Shown: positions 42,659-51,629, counted from the stretch's first letter. The stretch is 64,000 nt of DNA from Streptomyces sioyaensis (GCF_004122735.1 NZ_SDIF01000021.1:1-64000), one strand, 5' to 3'. The notes: a model not told the origin generated them from the sequence alone. Made by a program: numbers and translations.

Positions 42659-43074
42659 TGCGTACTCGGGGCGCGATTCTGCTGGCCAACATCATCACCG
42701 GACTAGCTCTCGGTTACACCGTCACCAACATCGGTTTCGGCGACTTCGCTGAGCTGAACCGCATGTTCACCTTCCAAGACCTGCGCATGTTCCTCTCCTT
42801 CACGGGTGCTGTGGCGATCCTCGTGTGCGCGTTCGCTCTGCTGCGGGTCCGCCGCACCCCGGGACGCATCCACGCCGGCGTGATCCCCGGCGCGGTGTTG
42901 TTCGGTACGGGCTGGGCGATCTCCGGCGGGTGCCCGGCAATTCCGATCATCCAGGTCGCCAGCGGATACCTACCTGCCCTGATCACCATCGTCGGCGTCA
43001 TCGTCGGTATCCGGTTGTGCCGCTGGGCCAACGCCCGGTACTTCCACCTCGACCGCGGCTCCTGCGGGCTGTAA
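42658..43074 (+). CDS. DUF6691/YeeE second-half membrane protein
   Basis: 138 residues with four predicted helices. Its ATG shares one base with the YeeE stop (TGATG). The motif GTGWAISGGCPAIPIIQ has the conserved Gly-Gly-Cys-Pro of the second YeeE repeat. Such split pairs are standard for this transporter family and are expected to assemble together. It is the last gene of the operon; no sulfurtransferase, persulfide dioxygenase or ArsR-type regulator follows. Confidence 0.85.
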   Translation: MRTRGAILLANIITGLALGYTVTNIGFGDFAELNRMFTFQDLRMFLSFTGAVAILVCAFALLRVRRTPGRIHAGVIPGAVLFGTGWAISGGCPAIPIIQVASGYLPALITIVGVIVGIRLCRWANARYFHLDRGSCGL

Positions 43075-43197
43075 CCCAGCACCCCCCACCGCCACGAGCC
43101 ATGCAGCTTGGGTCTCTCACTTTGACGATCCCCCGACGGCCTCCGGCAGCCCGTGCACATTTGACAACGTGATCAAGCCCAACTGGAAGCGCAGCAC

Positions 43198-43440
43198 GTA
43201 CAGAGCAAGTACGCGACGCACATACGGCTCTCCCTCGTGCCCGTGCTCGACACCAAGCGACTGGAGATCCTCAGCCCGCGCCACGTTCCGTTGTTCCTCG
43301 CCGACGTGGCCCGCAAGTCCTCCGCGGCGACGGCCAAGATGCTCACCGCGGCCGGCGTAACTCCGCGCACGCTGATAGCGCTGTGTGGGGTCAGCCCGAT
43401 CGAGGGTTCCTCGGACAGTCGGCAGTACCGTCGCCGGGGC
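43198..43440 (+). pseudogene. Recombinase relic: integrase N-terminus joined to IS110-like tail
   Basis: One frame reads KYATHIRLSLVPVLDTKRLE then LSPRHV-LFLADVARK, the core-binding start of tyrosine integrases, and after ~30 residues continues GVTPRTLIALCGVSPIEGSS-SRQYRRRGS, which resembles the C-terminal ALCGVSPIEASSG signature of IS110 transposases. The catalytic domains of both are absent. Preceding codons do not offer a start. It is a mosaic of two decayed mobile-element genes about 0.75 kb inside the right repeat. Confidence 0.55.
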
Positions 43441-43452
43441 AGCGTGAGACGA

Positions 43453-43484
43453 GAAGCCCCGCCGGAATGCTCCGGCGGAGCTTC
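43453..43484 (+). terminator. Hairpin after recombinase relic
   Basis: GAAGCCCCGCCGG (43453-43465) and CCGGCGGAGCTTC (43472-43484) form a 13-bp stem with one mismatch and loop AATGCT. Confidence 0.65.
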
Positions 43485-44175
43485 TACGCGCGGCGGGCAG
43501 GCCATCGCAGACCAGGGCGATCTTTCTGGGGTCTTCGCTTCGAGACCGAAAGGCAGGCAGCGGCGCCGCGTCCCTCGACCTTCGGAAGAATGGGTCCCAC
43601 AGTCAGCACGCTAAGGGTGCCCCGGCCCGCAGGCGCGGCGTGCTGTCGAACGGGTGAACGGGCGGACCCTCCCTATGGTGGCAGCCTGGGGGAAGGGACG
43701 AGGCACGACATCACCGAGGCCTACCTGGCGGCAGGACGAGTGTGTATGAGGCGGCCCGACGCGGACACGAACGGCAGGAACTTGCGGCTCGTCCTGGTCG
43801 CAGGCCCGGGCCTGCCCTCCGAGATCGCCCGGCGTCGGCACCCGTCCGGAAGACGGCGACCGGGACGTCGGCGTCTTCCTCGCCGACCTGCCGAGCCGGG
43901 CGGAGCGCAATCCGGTCAGCACCGAGGTCGACCCTGAGCACAGGGTCGCACTGATCTCACTGCCCGCCCTCGGCTCCCGGAGTCTGCGGCGCCGGGGGCG
44001 GCTGCGCGAGCGCGGGTGTCCCGCCCTGCACCCAAAGACGGCTCCAGCGCTGCGAGTTCCCTATGCGCTTCCGTGCGCCCCCGCGCTGCGGCTGCATCTG
44101 TGAGATTTCAGAGCGTGCAGGGCGTGAGTGAGCTGTCCGCGCCCACCCCCGCAACGCCGCTTCTCCGGGCCGGAA
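43485..44175. other. Interval without recognised gene
   Basis: About 690 bases with no convincing gene on either strand. A frame near 43850 (DVGVFLADLPSRAERNPVST) has coding-like composition but no start, and could be a fragment. It leads into the right direct repeat. Confidence 0.5.
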
Positions 44176-44318
44176 GACCCCGGCCCTGATCACGAGCAAG
44201 GCACCGCACCCGTACCAGCGGATCATGGCGAGCTACGACGAACGTGGTCGCGCGATCGTCCACGTAGTCTCCACAATGAGTCCCTGACCTGCGCGTACCC
44301 CGCTTCGGGCGCGGTCGG
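44176..44318 (+). repeat. Right copy of ~142-bp direct repeat (3' gene fragment)
   Basis: In frame it encodes ITSKAPHPYQRIMASYDER and ends at a TGA (44285-44287), with the same 31 bases beyond the stop as the left copy at 20431-20572. About 12 differences and one indel separate the copies, while 34 bases (44285-44318) are identical. The pcaL gene starts 71 bases later. The pair flanks the whole accessory block in direct orientation. Confidence 0.85.
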
Positions 44319-44388
44319 CGGTCATGCTTCGACGGCTCTTTCTGACCCGGGTGTAAGGATCGTGTCAAAGAGTCGGTAGCTTGGCCGG

Positions 44389-45672
44389 GTGAGTGAGAAG
44401 ACCCTGCAGCACCGGATCGATGGTCCCGACGACGCCCCCGTCCTGGTACTGGGCGCCGCGCTCGGCACCACCTGGCACATGTGGGACCGGCAAATCCCCG
44501 AGCTGACCCGCCACTGGCGCGTCATCCGTTTCGACCTGCCCGGACACGGCGGCTCGCCCGCCCACGCGGCGTCCTCCATCGCCGAACTGGCCGACCGGCT
44601 GATGGCCACCCTCGATGCCCTGGGCGTGGACCGCTTCGGCTACGCCGGCTGCAACATCGGCGGCGCCCTCGGCACCCAGCTGGCGCTCACCCGGCCGCAC
44701 CAGGTCACCTCGCTGGCGCTGGTCTCCACGTCACCGCGCTACGGCACCGCCGACGCCTGGCGGCAGCGCGGCGTGGTCATCCGCACCAACGGACTCGAAC
44801 CGATCGCCCGCACCGCGCCCGAGCACTGGTTCACCCAGGGCTTCGCCGGCGCCCAGCCCGCCATCGTCGAATGGGCCGTCCAGATGGTGCGGACCACCGA
44901 CCCCGGCTGCTACATCGCCGCCTGCGAGGCGCTGGCGTCCTTCGACGTACGGTCCTCCCTCGGCCGGATCGGGGTCCCCACCCTCGTCGTCGTCGGCTCC
45001 GAGGACCAGGTCACGCCCACCACCGACGCCCGTACCCTCGTCGCCGGCATACCGGACGCGAGCCTGGCGCTGGTGCCCGGCACCTCTCACCTCGCACCCG
45101 TCGAGCAGCCCTCGGCCGTCACCGAACTCCTCATCCGGCACTTCTCCAGTGCCTGGCACGACAAGCCGGGCCCCGGTGGTCAGGCCGCGATCGGCGCCGC
45201 CGCGCCCAAGCCGCAGATCGCGCCCCCGCCGCCCCCGCAGGCGCCGCCCGCCGCCATAGAGTCCGGCTTCGCCGGGCCCGTGCAGGACCGCGGCGCCACC
45301 TACGAAGCGGGCATCAAGGTCCGCCGTGAGGTGCTCGGTGACGCCCATGTCGACCGGGTCGAGGCCGCCGCCGACGACTTCACGGGCGAGTTCCACGACT
45401 TCCTCACCCGCTACGCCTGGGGCGAGACCTGGACCCGGCCGGGACTGGACCGCCGCACCCGCAGCATCATCACGCTCACCGCGCTGGTCGCCCGCGGCCA
45501 CCAGGACGAACTGGCGCTGCACACCCGCGCGGCCCTGCGCAACGGCCTGACCCCGACGGAGATCAAGGAAGTGCTGCTGCACACCGCCGTCTACTGCGGC
45601 GTCCCGGCGGCCAACTCCGCCTTCGCGGTCGCCCAGCGGGTGATCCGGGAGGAGACGACACCGGAGGCCTGA
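44389..45672 (+). CDS. pcaL: PcaD-PcaC fusion (3-oxoadipate enol-lactonase / carboxymuconolactone decarboxylase), Ser-to-Asn at nucleophile
   Basis: 427 residues. The N-terminal alpha/beta hydrolase (1-255) matches 3-oxoadipate enol-lactonase; a Pro/Ala linker (~270-290) leads to the carboxymuconolactone decarboxylase domain (~300-425, YAWGETWTRPGLDRRTRSII, HTRAALRNG, HTAVYCGVPAAN). At the nucleophile elbow, where PcaD proteins have G-x-S-x-G-G, this protein has GCNIGG: codon 89 at 44653-44655 is AAC, one base from Ser AGC. Asp in VGSEDQVTP and His in GTSHLAP remain. The lactonase half is therefore probably inactive while the decarboxylase half looks intact. No clear ribosome site precedes the GTG. 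Other pca genes are not adjacent. Confidence 0.85.
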   Translation: MSEKTLQHRIDGPDDAPVLVLGAALGTTWHMWDRQIPELTRHWRVIRFDLPGHGGSPAHAASSIAELADRLMATLDALGVDRFGYAGCNIGGALGTQLALTRPHQVTSLALVSTSPRYGTADAWRQRGVVIRTNGLEPIARTAPEHWFTQGFAGAQPAIVEWAVQMVRTTDPGCYIAACEALASFDVRSSLGRIGVPTLVVVGSEDQVTPTTDARTLVAGIPDASLALVPGTSHLAPVEQPSAVTELLIRHFSSAWHDKPGPGGQAAIGAAAPKPQIAPPPPPQAPPAAIESGFAGPVQDRGATYEAGIKVRREVLGDAHVDRVEAAADDFTGEFHDFLTRYAWGETWTRPGLDRRTRSIITLTALVARGHQDELALHTRAALRNGLTPTEIKEVLLHTAVYCGVPAANSAFAVAQRVIREETTPEA

Positions 45673-45764
45673 GCCGGGCGGCGGCCGCGGCCCCGCCGGC
45701 GGGACGCCGTACCGGCCCGCCCGGTGCGTGCCACCGGCCCGTGCCCCACGGCAAGATGGCAGGT

Positions 45765-46406
45765 ATGGAACTCACGAAGAAGACCCATGCCTGTGTCCGG
45801 CTGGAGAAGGACGGGCGGACGCTGGTCATCGACCCGGGGGTGTTCAGCGAGGAGGACGCGGCCGTCGGCGCGGACGCGATCCTGATCACCCATGAGCACA
45901 TGGACCACTTCCACGAGGGCCGGCTGCGGGCGGGCATGGAGGCGAATCCGGGCGCCGAGATCTGGACCCTGGCCAGCGTCGCCGAGCAGCTCTCGGCCGC
46001 GTTCCCCGGCCGGGTGCACACGGTCGGCGAGGGCGACACCTTCACCGCGGCCGGCTTCGACGTGGAGGTGCACGGTCAGCTGCACGCCGTCATCCATCCC
46101 GACATCCCGCGCGTCACCAATGTCGGCTTCCTCCTCGACGGCGGCGCGGTCTTCCACCCCGGTGACGCCCTGACCGTCCCGGAGGGCCGCTCCGTCGACA
46201 CCCTGCTGCTGCCCGTGCACGCCCCCTGGAACAAGGTCGCCGAGGTCATCGACTACGTCCGTGCGGTCGCGCCGCGGCGGGCCATCGACATCCACGACAG
46301 CCTGCTGCAGGACCACGCCCGCCCGATCTACGACTCCATGATCGACAAGCTGGGCGGCACCGATCACGGCCGGCTCACCCCCGGCAGCGGCACCGCACTC
46401 GGCTGA
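45765..46406 (+). CDS. MBL-fold metallo-hydrolase
   Basis: 213 residues from the ATG at 45765, which has GGCAGGT upstream; an ATG 24 bases earlier is less likely. The dinuclear site motif HEHMDH is in ILITHEHMDHFHEG, with further His residues in VIHPDIP, the Asp in FHPGDAL and His in VHAPWNK. The compact form without lactonase or glyoxalase marks resembles UlaG-like or general cytosolic MBL hydrolases. It lies between pcaL and xthA, all same-strand, though gaps suggest separate promoters. Substrate unknown. Confidence 0.87.
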   Translation: MELTKKTHACVRLEKDGRTLVIDPGVFSEEDAAVGADAILITHEHMDHFHEGRLRAGMEANPGAEIWTLASVAEQLSAAFPGRVHTVGEGDTFTAAGFDVEVHGQLHAVIHPDIPRVTNVGFLLDGGAVFHPGDALTVPEGRSVDTLLLPVHAPWNKVAEVIDYVRAVAPRRAIDIHDSLLQDHARPIYDSMIDKLGGTDHGRLTPGSGTALG

Positions 46407-46444
46407 CGGCCGGGCTGTCGGTCCCCCGCTGTAGGTTTACAGAC

Positions 46445-47224
46445 ATGCGCATCGCGACCTGGAACGTCAATTCGATCACCGCCCGCCTGCCGAGGCTGCT
46501 GGCCTGGCTGGAGAGCAGCGGCACGGACGTGCTGTGCCTCCAGGAGACCAAGTGCACCGCCGAGCAGTTCCCGAGCGAGCCGCTGCGCGAGCTCGGCTAC
46601 GAGGCCGCGGTCAACGCCGACGGCCGGTGGAACGGCGTGGCCGTGCTGTCCAAGGTAGGGCTGGCGGACGTCGTCATGGGGCTGCCCGGCGGCCCGGAGT
46701 ACGACGGCGTGCAGGAGCCGCGGGCCGTCTCGGCGACCTGCGGCCCGGCCCGGGTGTGGTCGGTGTACGTCCCCAACGGCCGCGAGGTCGAGCATGCGCA
46801 CTACACCTACAAGCTCGGCTGGTTCGAGGCGCTGAAGTCGGCGGTCGCGGAGGACGCGGCGGGCTCCCGCCCGTTCGCGGTCCTCGGCGACTACAACGTC
46901 GCACCGACGGACGAGGACGTCTGGGACCCGGCCGTCTTCGTCGGTGCCACCCATGTCACCCCCGCGGAGCGGGCCGCGCTGGCCGCCCTGCGCGAGGCGG
47001 GTCTGTCGGACGTGGTGCCGCGCCCCCTCAAGTACGACCGGCCGTACACCTATTGGGACTACCGCCAGCTCGCCTTCCCCAAGAACCGCGGCATGCGCAT
47101 CGACCTGGTCTACGGCAACGAGCCGTTCGCCAAGGCCGTCTCGGACGCCTATGTGGACCGCGAGGAGCGCAAGGGCAAGGGCGCCTCGGACCATGCACCG
47201 GTCGTGGTGGATCTCGACGTGTAG
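46445..47224 (+). CDS. xthA: Exodeoxyribonuclease III (AP endonuclease)
   Basis: 259 residues. The EEP-fold DNA repair enzyme nicks at abasic sites and has 3'-5' exonuclease and 3'-phosphatase activities. All motifs are present: MRIATWNVNSITAR, Glu34 in LCLQETK, VYVPNG, GDYNVAP with catalytic Asp/Asn, YWDYRQLAFPKNRGMRIDLV and the terminal GASDHAPVVVDL with Asp-His. It begins 38 bases after the MBL gene. Length is normal for the family. Confidence 0.94.
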   Translation: MRIATWNVNSITARLPRLLAWLESSGTDVLCLQETKCTAEQFPSEPLRELGYEAAVNADGRWNGVAVLSKVGLADVVMGLPGGPEYDGVQEPRAVSATCGPARVWSVYVPNGREVEHAHYTYKLGWFEALKSAVAEDAAGSRPFAVLGDYNVAPTDEDVWDPAVFVGATHVTPAERAALAALREAGLSDVVPRPLKYDRPYTYWDYRQLAFPKNRGMRIDLVYGNEPFAKAVSDAYVDREERKGKGASDHAPVVVDLDV

Positions 47225-47421
47225 GACCGGTCCGATGGGTCAGGGGCGGCCAGGCCCCGGGCCGCCGCTTCGCTCGCTGCCGGGCGGACGCTCGGTGGCG
47301 TGTCGGGAGGCCGGGCGCGCGCCGTGCAGGCGCCCGGCTCCGGTGCTCGCCCCGCCGCCCTTGGGGCAGCTGCCGTAGCACGCCTTGCCAGTGCCCAGGC
47401 AAAGCAGGATAAATGTGAATC

Positions 47422-50259
47422 ATGAGCGGACACTCGGGTCGTTTGCGGCGCTGGCTGAGCCGCGTACCCGGGCGTTCCGCTTTTCCGGGCGCGGCCCGTG
47501 CCGGGAGTGACGCCGGCGACCGGCAGGACGAACGGGCCGCGGGGGCCGGAGGCCCGCCGCACGTACGGTCCTCCTGGAGCACGCACAGCGTCGCCCGGGA
47601 GATCTTCCTCCTCCAGCTGGTGCTCGTCGTGCTGCTCGTCGCGGCGGCCGTGGTGGCCATCGTCATCCAGAGCCGGCGGGACACCATGACCGACGCCCGG
47701 CACCGGACACTCGCCGCCGCCGAGTCCTTCGCGCACTCCTGGGGGCTCCAGGAGGCACTGAACAGCCCCGATCCGACCGCGAAACTTCAGCCGCTCGCCG
47801 AGGAGGCCCGGAAGGCCTCCGGCGTCGACGCCCTCATCGTGTACAAGCTCGACGGGATCACCCTCACCCACAGTGACCCGCGGCAGATCGGCAAGCACGT
47901 CATCGGCCCGTATGCCGACGCCGCCCGGGGCAAGCCCTTCACCAGGACCTTCCATGGCGCCCTGGGCCTCTCCGTCATCTCCGCGGCTCCCGTCAAGGAC
48001 CCCTCGGGCAAGGTCATCGCCATCGTCTCCGCACCGGTCACGGTGGAAGAGGTACAGAAGTCGGTCAACCGGCAGCTGCCCATCTTCCTGGCCACCGCGG
48101 TCGGGGCGCTGGCACTCGCCGGGGGTGGCGCGGGGCTGGTGAGCCGTCGGCTGCGCCGGCAGACCCACGGTCTGGGACCGGCCGAGATGACCCGGATGTA
48201 CGAGCATCACGATGCGGTCCTGCACGCGGTGCGGGAAGGCGTCCTCATCGTCGGCCGCGGCGGACGGCTGCTGCTGGCCAACGACGAGGCACGGCGGCTG
48301 CTGGACCTGCCCGCGGACGCGGAGGGACGCCACGTCGGCGACCTGGGGCTGGACCATCGCACCGCCGAACTCATGGCCTCGGACCGGAGCGCCACCGACG
48401 AGGTGCACCTGGTCCACGACAGGCTGCTGGCCCTCAACAAGCGGTCCACCATCCCCTACGGACCCCACCACGGAAGCGTGGTGACCCTGCGCGACACCAC
48501 CGAACTGAGGTGGCTGTCAGGGCGTGCCGAAGTGGCACGCGAGCGGTTGAGGCTCCTCTACGACGCCGGGGTACGGATCGGCTCCACGCTGAACGTCGAG
48601 CGCACCGCCGAGGAACTGGCGCAGGTGGCGGTCCCCCGGTTCGCCGACATCGTCACCGTCGAGCTGCTGGACCCGGTCCTGAAGGGCGAGGAGCCGGCCG
48701 CGTCGGCCACCGAGCTGCGCCGGACGGCCATCGCCGGCCTGGCCGCGGACCATCCGCTCCACCCCGTCGGCGAGCTGATCCGGTTCGCCCCGGGCACCCC
48801 GATGGCGACGCGGGTGGACCAGGGCCGCTCCGCGGTGGAGCCGGACCTGGCCGGCTCTGCCGGGTGGCGGTCCCAGGACCCGGAACGCGTCCGGCGCATC
48901 CTGGACCACGGGGTGCATTCCCTGGCGGTCGTGCCGCTGCGCGCCCGGGGGGTGGTGCTGGGGCTGGTGGACTTCTGGCGGTCGGGTAGCTCCCCGCCGT
49001 TCGACGACGAGGACCTGTCCTTCGCCGAGGAACTGGCGGGGCGGGCCGCGGTGGGGATCGACAACGCCCGGCGCTACACCCGCGAGCGCGCGATGGCGAT
49101 GACGCTCCAGCGCAGCCTGATGCCCCGCGGCCTGCCCGGCCAGGACGCCCTGGAGGTGGCGCACCGCTATCTCCCCGCCAAGGCGGGCGTGGGCGGGGAC
49201 TGGTTCGACGTCATCCCGCTGCCCGGCGCCCGGGTGGCGCTGGTCGTCGGCGACGTGGTCGGGCACGGCCTGCACGCGGCGGCCACCATGGGCCGGCTGC
49301 GCATCGCCGTACACAACTTCTCGGCCCTGGACCTCGCCCCCGACGAACTGCTGGGCCACCTCGACGAGCTGGTGACCCACATGGACGTCCAGGACGCGGG
49401 CACCGAGGAGGGCTCGGCGATCACCGGCGCCACCTGTCTGTACGTCGTGTACGACTCCGTCTCCGGGCGGGTCACGGCGGCCACGGCCGGCCATCTGCCG
49501 CCGGCCGTGGCCCACCCCGACGGGCGGGTGGAGTTCCTGTACTCGCCGGTCTCCCCGCCGCTGGGGCTGGGCGCCGGCCTGCCGTTCGAGACCGCTGAGC
49601 GGTTGCTGCCGGAGGGCTCCCGGCTGGTGCTCTACACCGACGGACTGGTCGAGAGCCGCAGCCGCGACCTGGACGCGGGGCTGGACGCACTGCGCGCGGC
49701 CCTCGCCGGACCGGACCGTACGCCGGAGGACACCTGCACCACGGTCATGAAGACGCTGCTGCCCGCCAGGTCCGCCGACGACGTCGCGCTGCTGGTGGCC
49801 CGGACCCGGCGGCTGGACCCGGCGCAGGTCGCCGAGTGGGACGTGCCCCGCGACCCGGCGGCGGTGAGTCCGGTCCGCAACGCCTGCGTCCGCCAGTTGG
49901 CGGACTGGGGTCTGCAGCACATCGCCTACGGCACCGAGCTGATCCTCAGCGAACTGATCACCAACGCCATTCGCTACGGCGCCGAGCCCATCCACGTGCG
50001 GCTCCTGCACACCCGCACCCTGATCTGTGAGGTCTCCGACGGCAGCAGCACCTCCCCGCACATCCGCCAGGCGAAGGCCACCGACGAGGACGGCCGCGGT
50101 CTCTTCCTCGTCGCGCGGTTCGCCGAACACTGGGGCACCCGCTATTCCCCCAGAGGCAAGACGATCTGGGCCACTCAGGCGATCGGCCCCGATGCCCAGC
50201 CCTCGGAGGAGGAGCTGCTGGAGCACTTCCTCCACCACGGGGAGCCCGGTGGGGAGTGA
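47422..50259 (+). CDS. Membrane sensor with PAS, GAF, SpoIIE phosphatase and HATPase domains
   Basis: 945 residues. A basic N-terminus (1-55), helix 1 (~62-84), an extracytoplasmic dCACHE/PAS-like sensor (~90-210; GVDALIVYKLDGITLTHSD) and helix 2 (~215-236) are followed by a cytoplasmic PAS (~255-370), GAF (~375-555), PP2C-type SpoIIE phosphatase (~570-795; GGDWFDV, VGDVVGHG, LYTDGLVES, ADDVALLVAR keep the metal Asp set) and a C-terminal RsbW-like HATPase (~810-930; ELILSELITNAIRYG, GRGLFLVARF). The sensor/phosphatase/anti-sigma-kinase fusion fits partner-switch signalling to an anti-sigma antagonist. It is monocistronic; its antagonist is not in the window. Confidence 0.9.
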   Translation: MSGHSGRLRRWLSRVPGRSAFPGAARAGSDAGDRQDERAAGAGGPPHVRSSWSTHSVAREIFLLQLVLVVLLVAAAVVAIVIQSRRDTMTDARHRTLAAAESFAHSWGLQEALNSPDPTAKLQPLAEEARKASGVDALIVYKLDGITLTHSDPRQIGKHVIGPYADAARGKPFTRTFHGALGLSVISAAPVKDPSGKVIAIVSAPVTVEEVQKSVNRQLPIFLATAVGALALAGGGAGLVSRRLRRQTHGLGPAEMTRMYEHHDAVLHAVREGVLIVGRGGRLLLANDEARRLLDLPADAEGRHVGDLGLDHRTAELMASDRSATDEVHLVHDRLLALNKRSTIPYGPHHGSVVTLRDTTELRWLSGRAEVARERLRLLYDAGVRIGSTLNVERTAEELAQVAVPRFADIVTVELLDPVLKGEEPAASATELRRTAIAGLAADHPLHPVGELIRFAPGTPMATRVDQGRSAVEPDLAGSAGWRSQDPERVRRILDHGVHSLAVVPLRARGVVLGLVDFWRSGSSPPFDDEDLSFAEELAGRAAVGIDNARRYTRERAMAMTLQRSLMPRGLPGQDALEVAHRYLPAKAGVGGDWFDVIPLPGARVALVVGDVVGHGLHAAATMGRLRIAVHNFSALDLAPDELLGHLDELVTHMDVQDAGTEEGSAITGATCLYVVYDSVSGRVTAATAGHLPPAVAHPDGRVEFLYSPVSPPLGLGAGLPFETAERLLPEGSRLVLYTDGLVESRSRDLDAGLDALRAALAGPDRTPEDTCTTVMKTLLPARSADDVALLVARTRRLDPAQVAEWDVPRDPAAVSPVRNACVRQLADWGLQHIAYGTELILSELITNAIRYGAEPIHVRLLHTRTLICEVSDGSSTSPHIRQAKATDEDGRGLFLVARFAEHWGTRYSPRGKTIWATQAIGPDAQPSEEELLEHFLHHGEPGGE

Positions 50260-50482
50260 GGACGCCGGGGCACGGCTCCCACACCCGGGGACGGGCGGGT
50301 TGCCCGCGGACGGGCGAGGCGCCTACTCGCCGCCTGACCTGGCCCGGGCACCGTCCTGACGGAGGCCCGCGAGGGGGCGAAGTAGGCTGTTTCGGGTCAT
50401 TCCTGCATGTCATGGCTTGCCCCGGTCCGTCTCCGTCGCCCGCCCGGCGGACCGCCCCCCACCTGCCCCTGCTGGAGGCGTC

Positions 50483-51625
50483 GTGACGGCACATCATCGG
50501 GTCCGCGCAGGCGCTCTCCTGTGCTGTCTCGGTCTTGCGGCGTTCGGTCTCGGTGCCTGCCAGGAAGAGGGACCCACCCGGACGGTCGAGCCCTCCCGGG
50601 CCGATTCCGCCGCGGCGGCGGGCGGGATGGCGGCACTGGTCAAGGCGGCGAAGAAGGAGGGCAGGCTCAACACCATCGCGCTGCCGCGCCAGTGGGCCAG
50701 CTACGGCGCGCTGATCGACGGCTTCGAGAAGAAGTACGGCATCAAGGTCGTCATCGACAATCCGTACGGCCACAGCCAGCAGGAGATCGACGCGGTGAAG
50801 CGCTACCGCGGCCAGGAGCGCGCCCCCGACGTCCTCGACGTCGGGGACTCCTTCGCCCAGTCCGCGGCGCGGCAGAAACTGCTGGCCCCCTACCGGGTCG
50901 CGCCGTTCGACCAGATCCCACCGGAGCAGAAGGACGCCTCGGCCCGCTGGTACAACAACTACGGCGGCTACGTCTCCATCGGCTGCGACGCCACCCGCGT
51001 GCGGACCTGCCCCGAGTCCTTCGCCGATCTGCTCCAGCCGAGGTACAAGGGCATGGTCGCGATCCACGGCGACCCCACGATCGCGGGATCGGCCTTCGCC
51101 GCCGTGTACGCGGCGGCGCTCGCCAACGGGGGGTCGTTCGACGACATCCAGCCGGGCATCGACTTCTTCGCCCGGCTCGACAAGGTCGGCAACTACAACC
51201 GGGCCGAGCCCAATCCGGCCGCGATCGCCAAGGGCAGGACACCGATCAGCATCGAGTGGGACTACCTGAACCTGGAGCACGTCGACCAGCTCCGCCGGAC
51301 GGGTGTGAGCTGGAAGGTGTCCATTCCCTTCGACGGCAGCTTCTCGCAGTACTACGCACAGGCGATCAACAAGGGCGCCCCCCACCCGGCCGCGGCGCGC
51401 CTGTGGGAGGAGTACCTCTTCAGCCCGGAAGGCCAGAACCTCCGCCTCGTGGCCTACGCCCGCCCGGTGCTGATGGACGTCATGGCGAAGAACGGCACCC
51501 TCGACAAGGCCCTGGCCGCACGGCTGCCGACGGTCGAGGGCACACCGCAGTTCCCGACCGAGGCCCAGCTGAACAAGGCGCTGCACACCATGGACGAGAA
51601 CTGGGCCAAGGCCGTCGGCGGCTGA
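50483..51625 (+). CDS. Extracellular solute-binding lipoprotein (ferric/polyamine/thiamine type)
   Basis: 380 residues from the GTG at 50483 with GGAGG 5 bases upstream. The signal peptide ends in the lipobox LGACQ. The mature protein is a class II binding protein: MAALVKAAKKEGRLNTIALP, GFEKKYGIKVVIDNP, DVLDVGDSFA, MVAIHGDPTIAGSAFAAVY and EEYLFSPEGQNLRL are typical of SBP_bac family 1/6. No permease or ATPase gene is next to it, so it is an orphan or uses a transporter elsewhere. Its stop is 4 bases from the convergent SGNH gene stop. Confidence 0.88.
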   Translation: MTAHHRVRAGALLCCLGLAAFGLGACQEEGPTRTVEPSRADSAAAAGGMAALVKAAKKEGRLNTIALPRQWASYGALIDGFEKKYGIKVVIDNPYGHSQQEIDAVKRYRGQERAPDVLDVGDSFAQSAARQKLLAPYRVAPFDQIPPEQKDASARWYNNYGGYVSIGCDATRVRTCPESFADLLQPRYKGMVAIHGDPTIAGSAFAAVYAAALANGGSFDDIQPGIDFFARLDKVGNYNRAEPNPAAIAKGRTPISIEWDYLNLEHVDQLRRTGVSWKVSIPFDGSFSQYYAQAINKGAPHPAAARLWEEYLFSPEGQNLRLVAYARPVLMDVMAKNGTLDKALAARLPTVEGTPQFPTEAQLNKALHTMDENWAKAVGG

Positions 51626-51629
51626 TCCG

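Noticed and set aside
43611..43960. Possible gene with LRLVLVAGPGLP and DVGVFLADLPSRAE segments
   Set aside because: The two coding-like stretches are in different frames, and no start or complete domain could be assembled.
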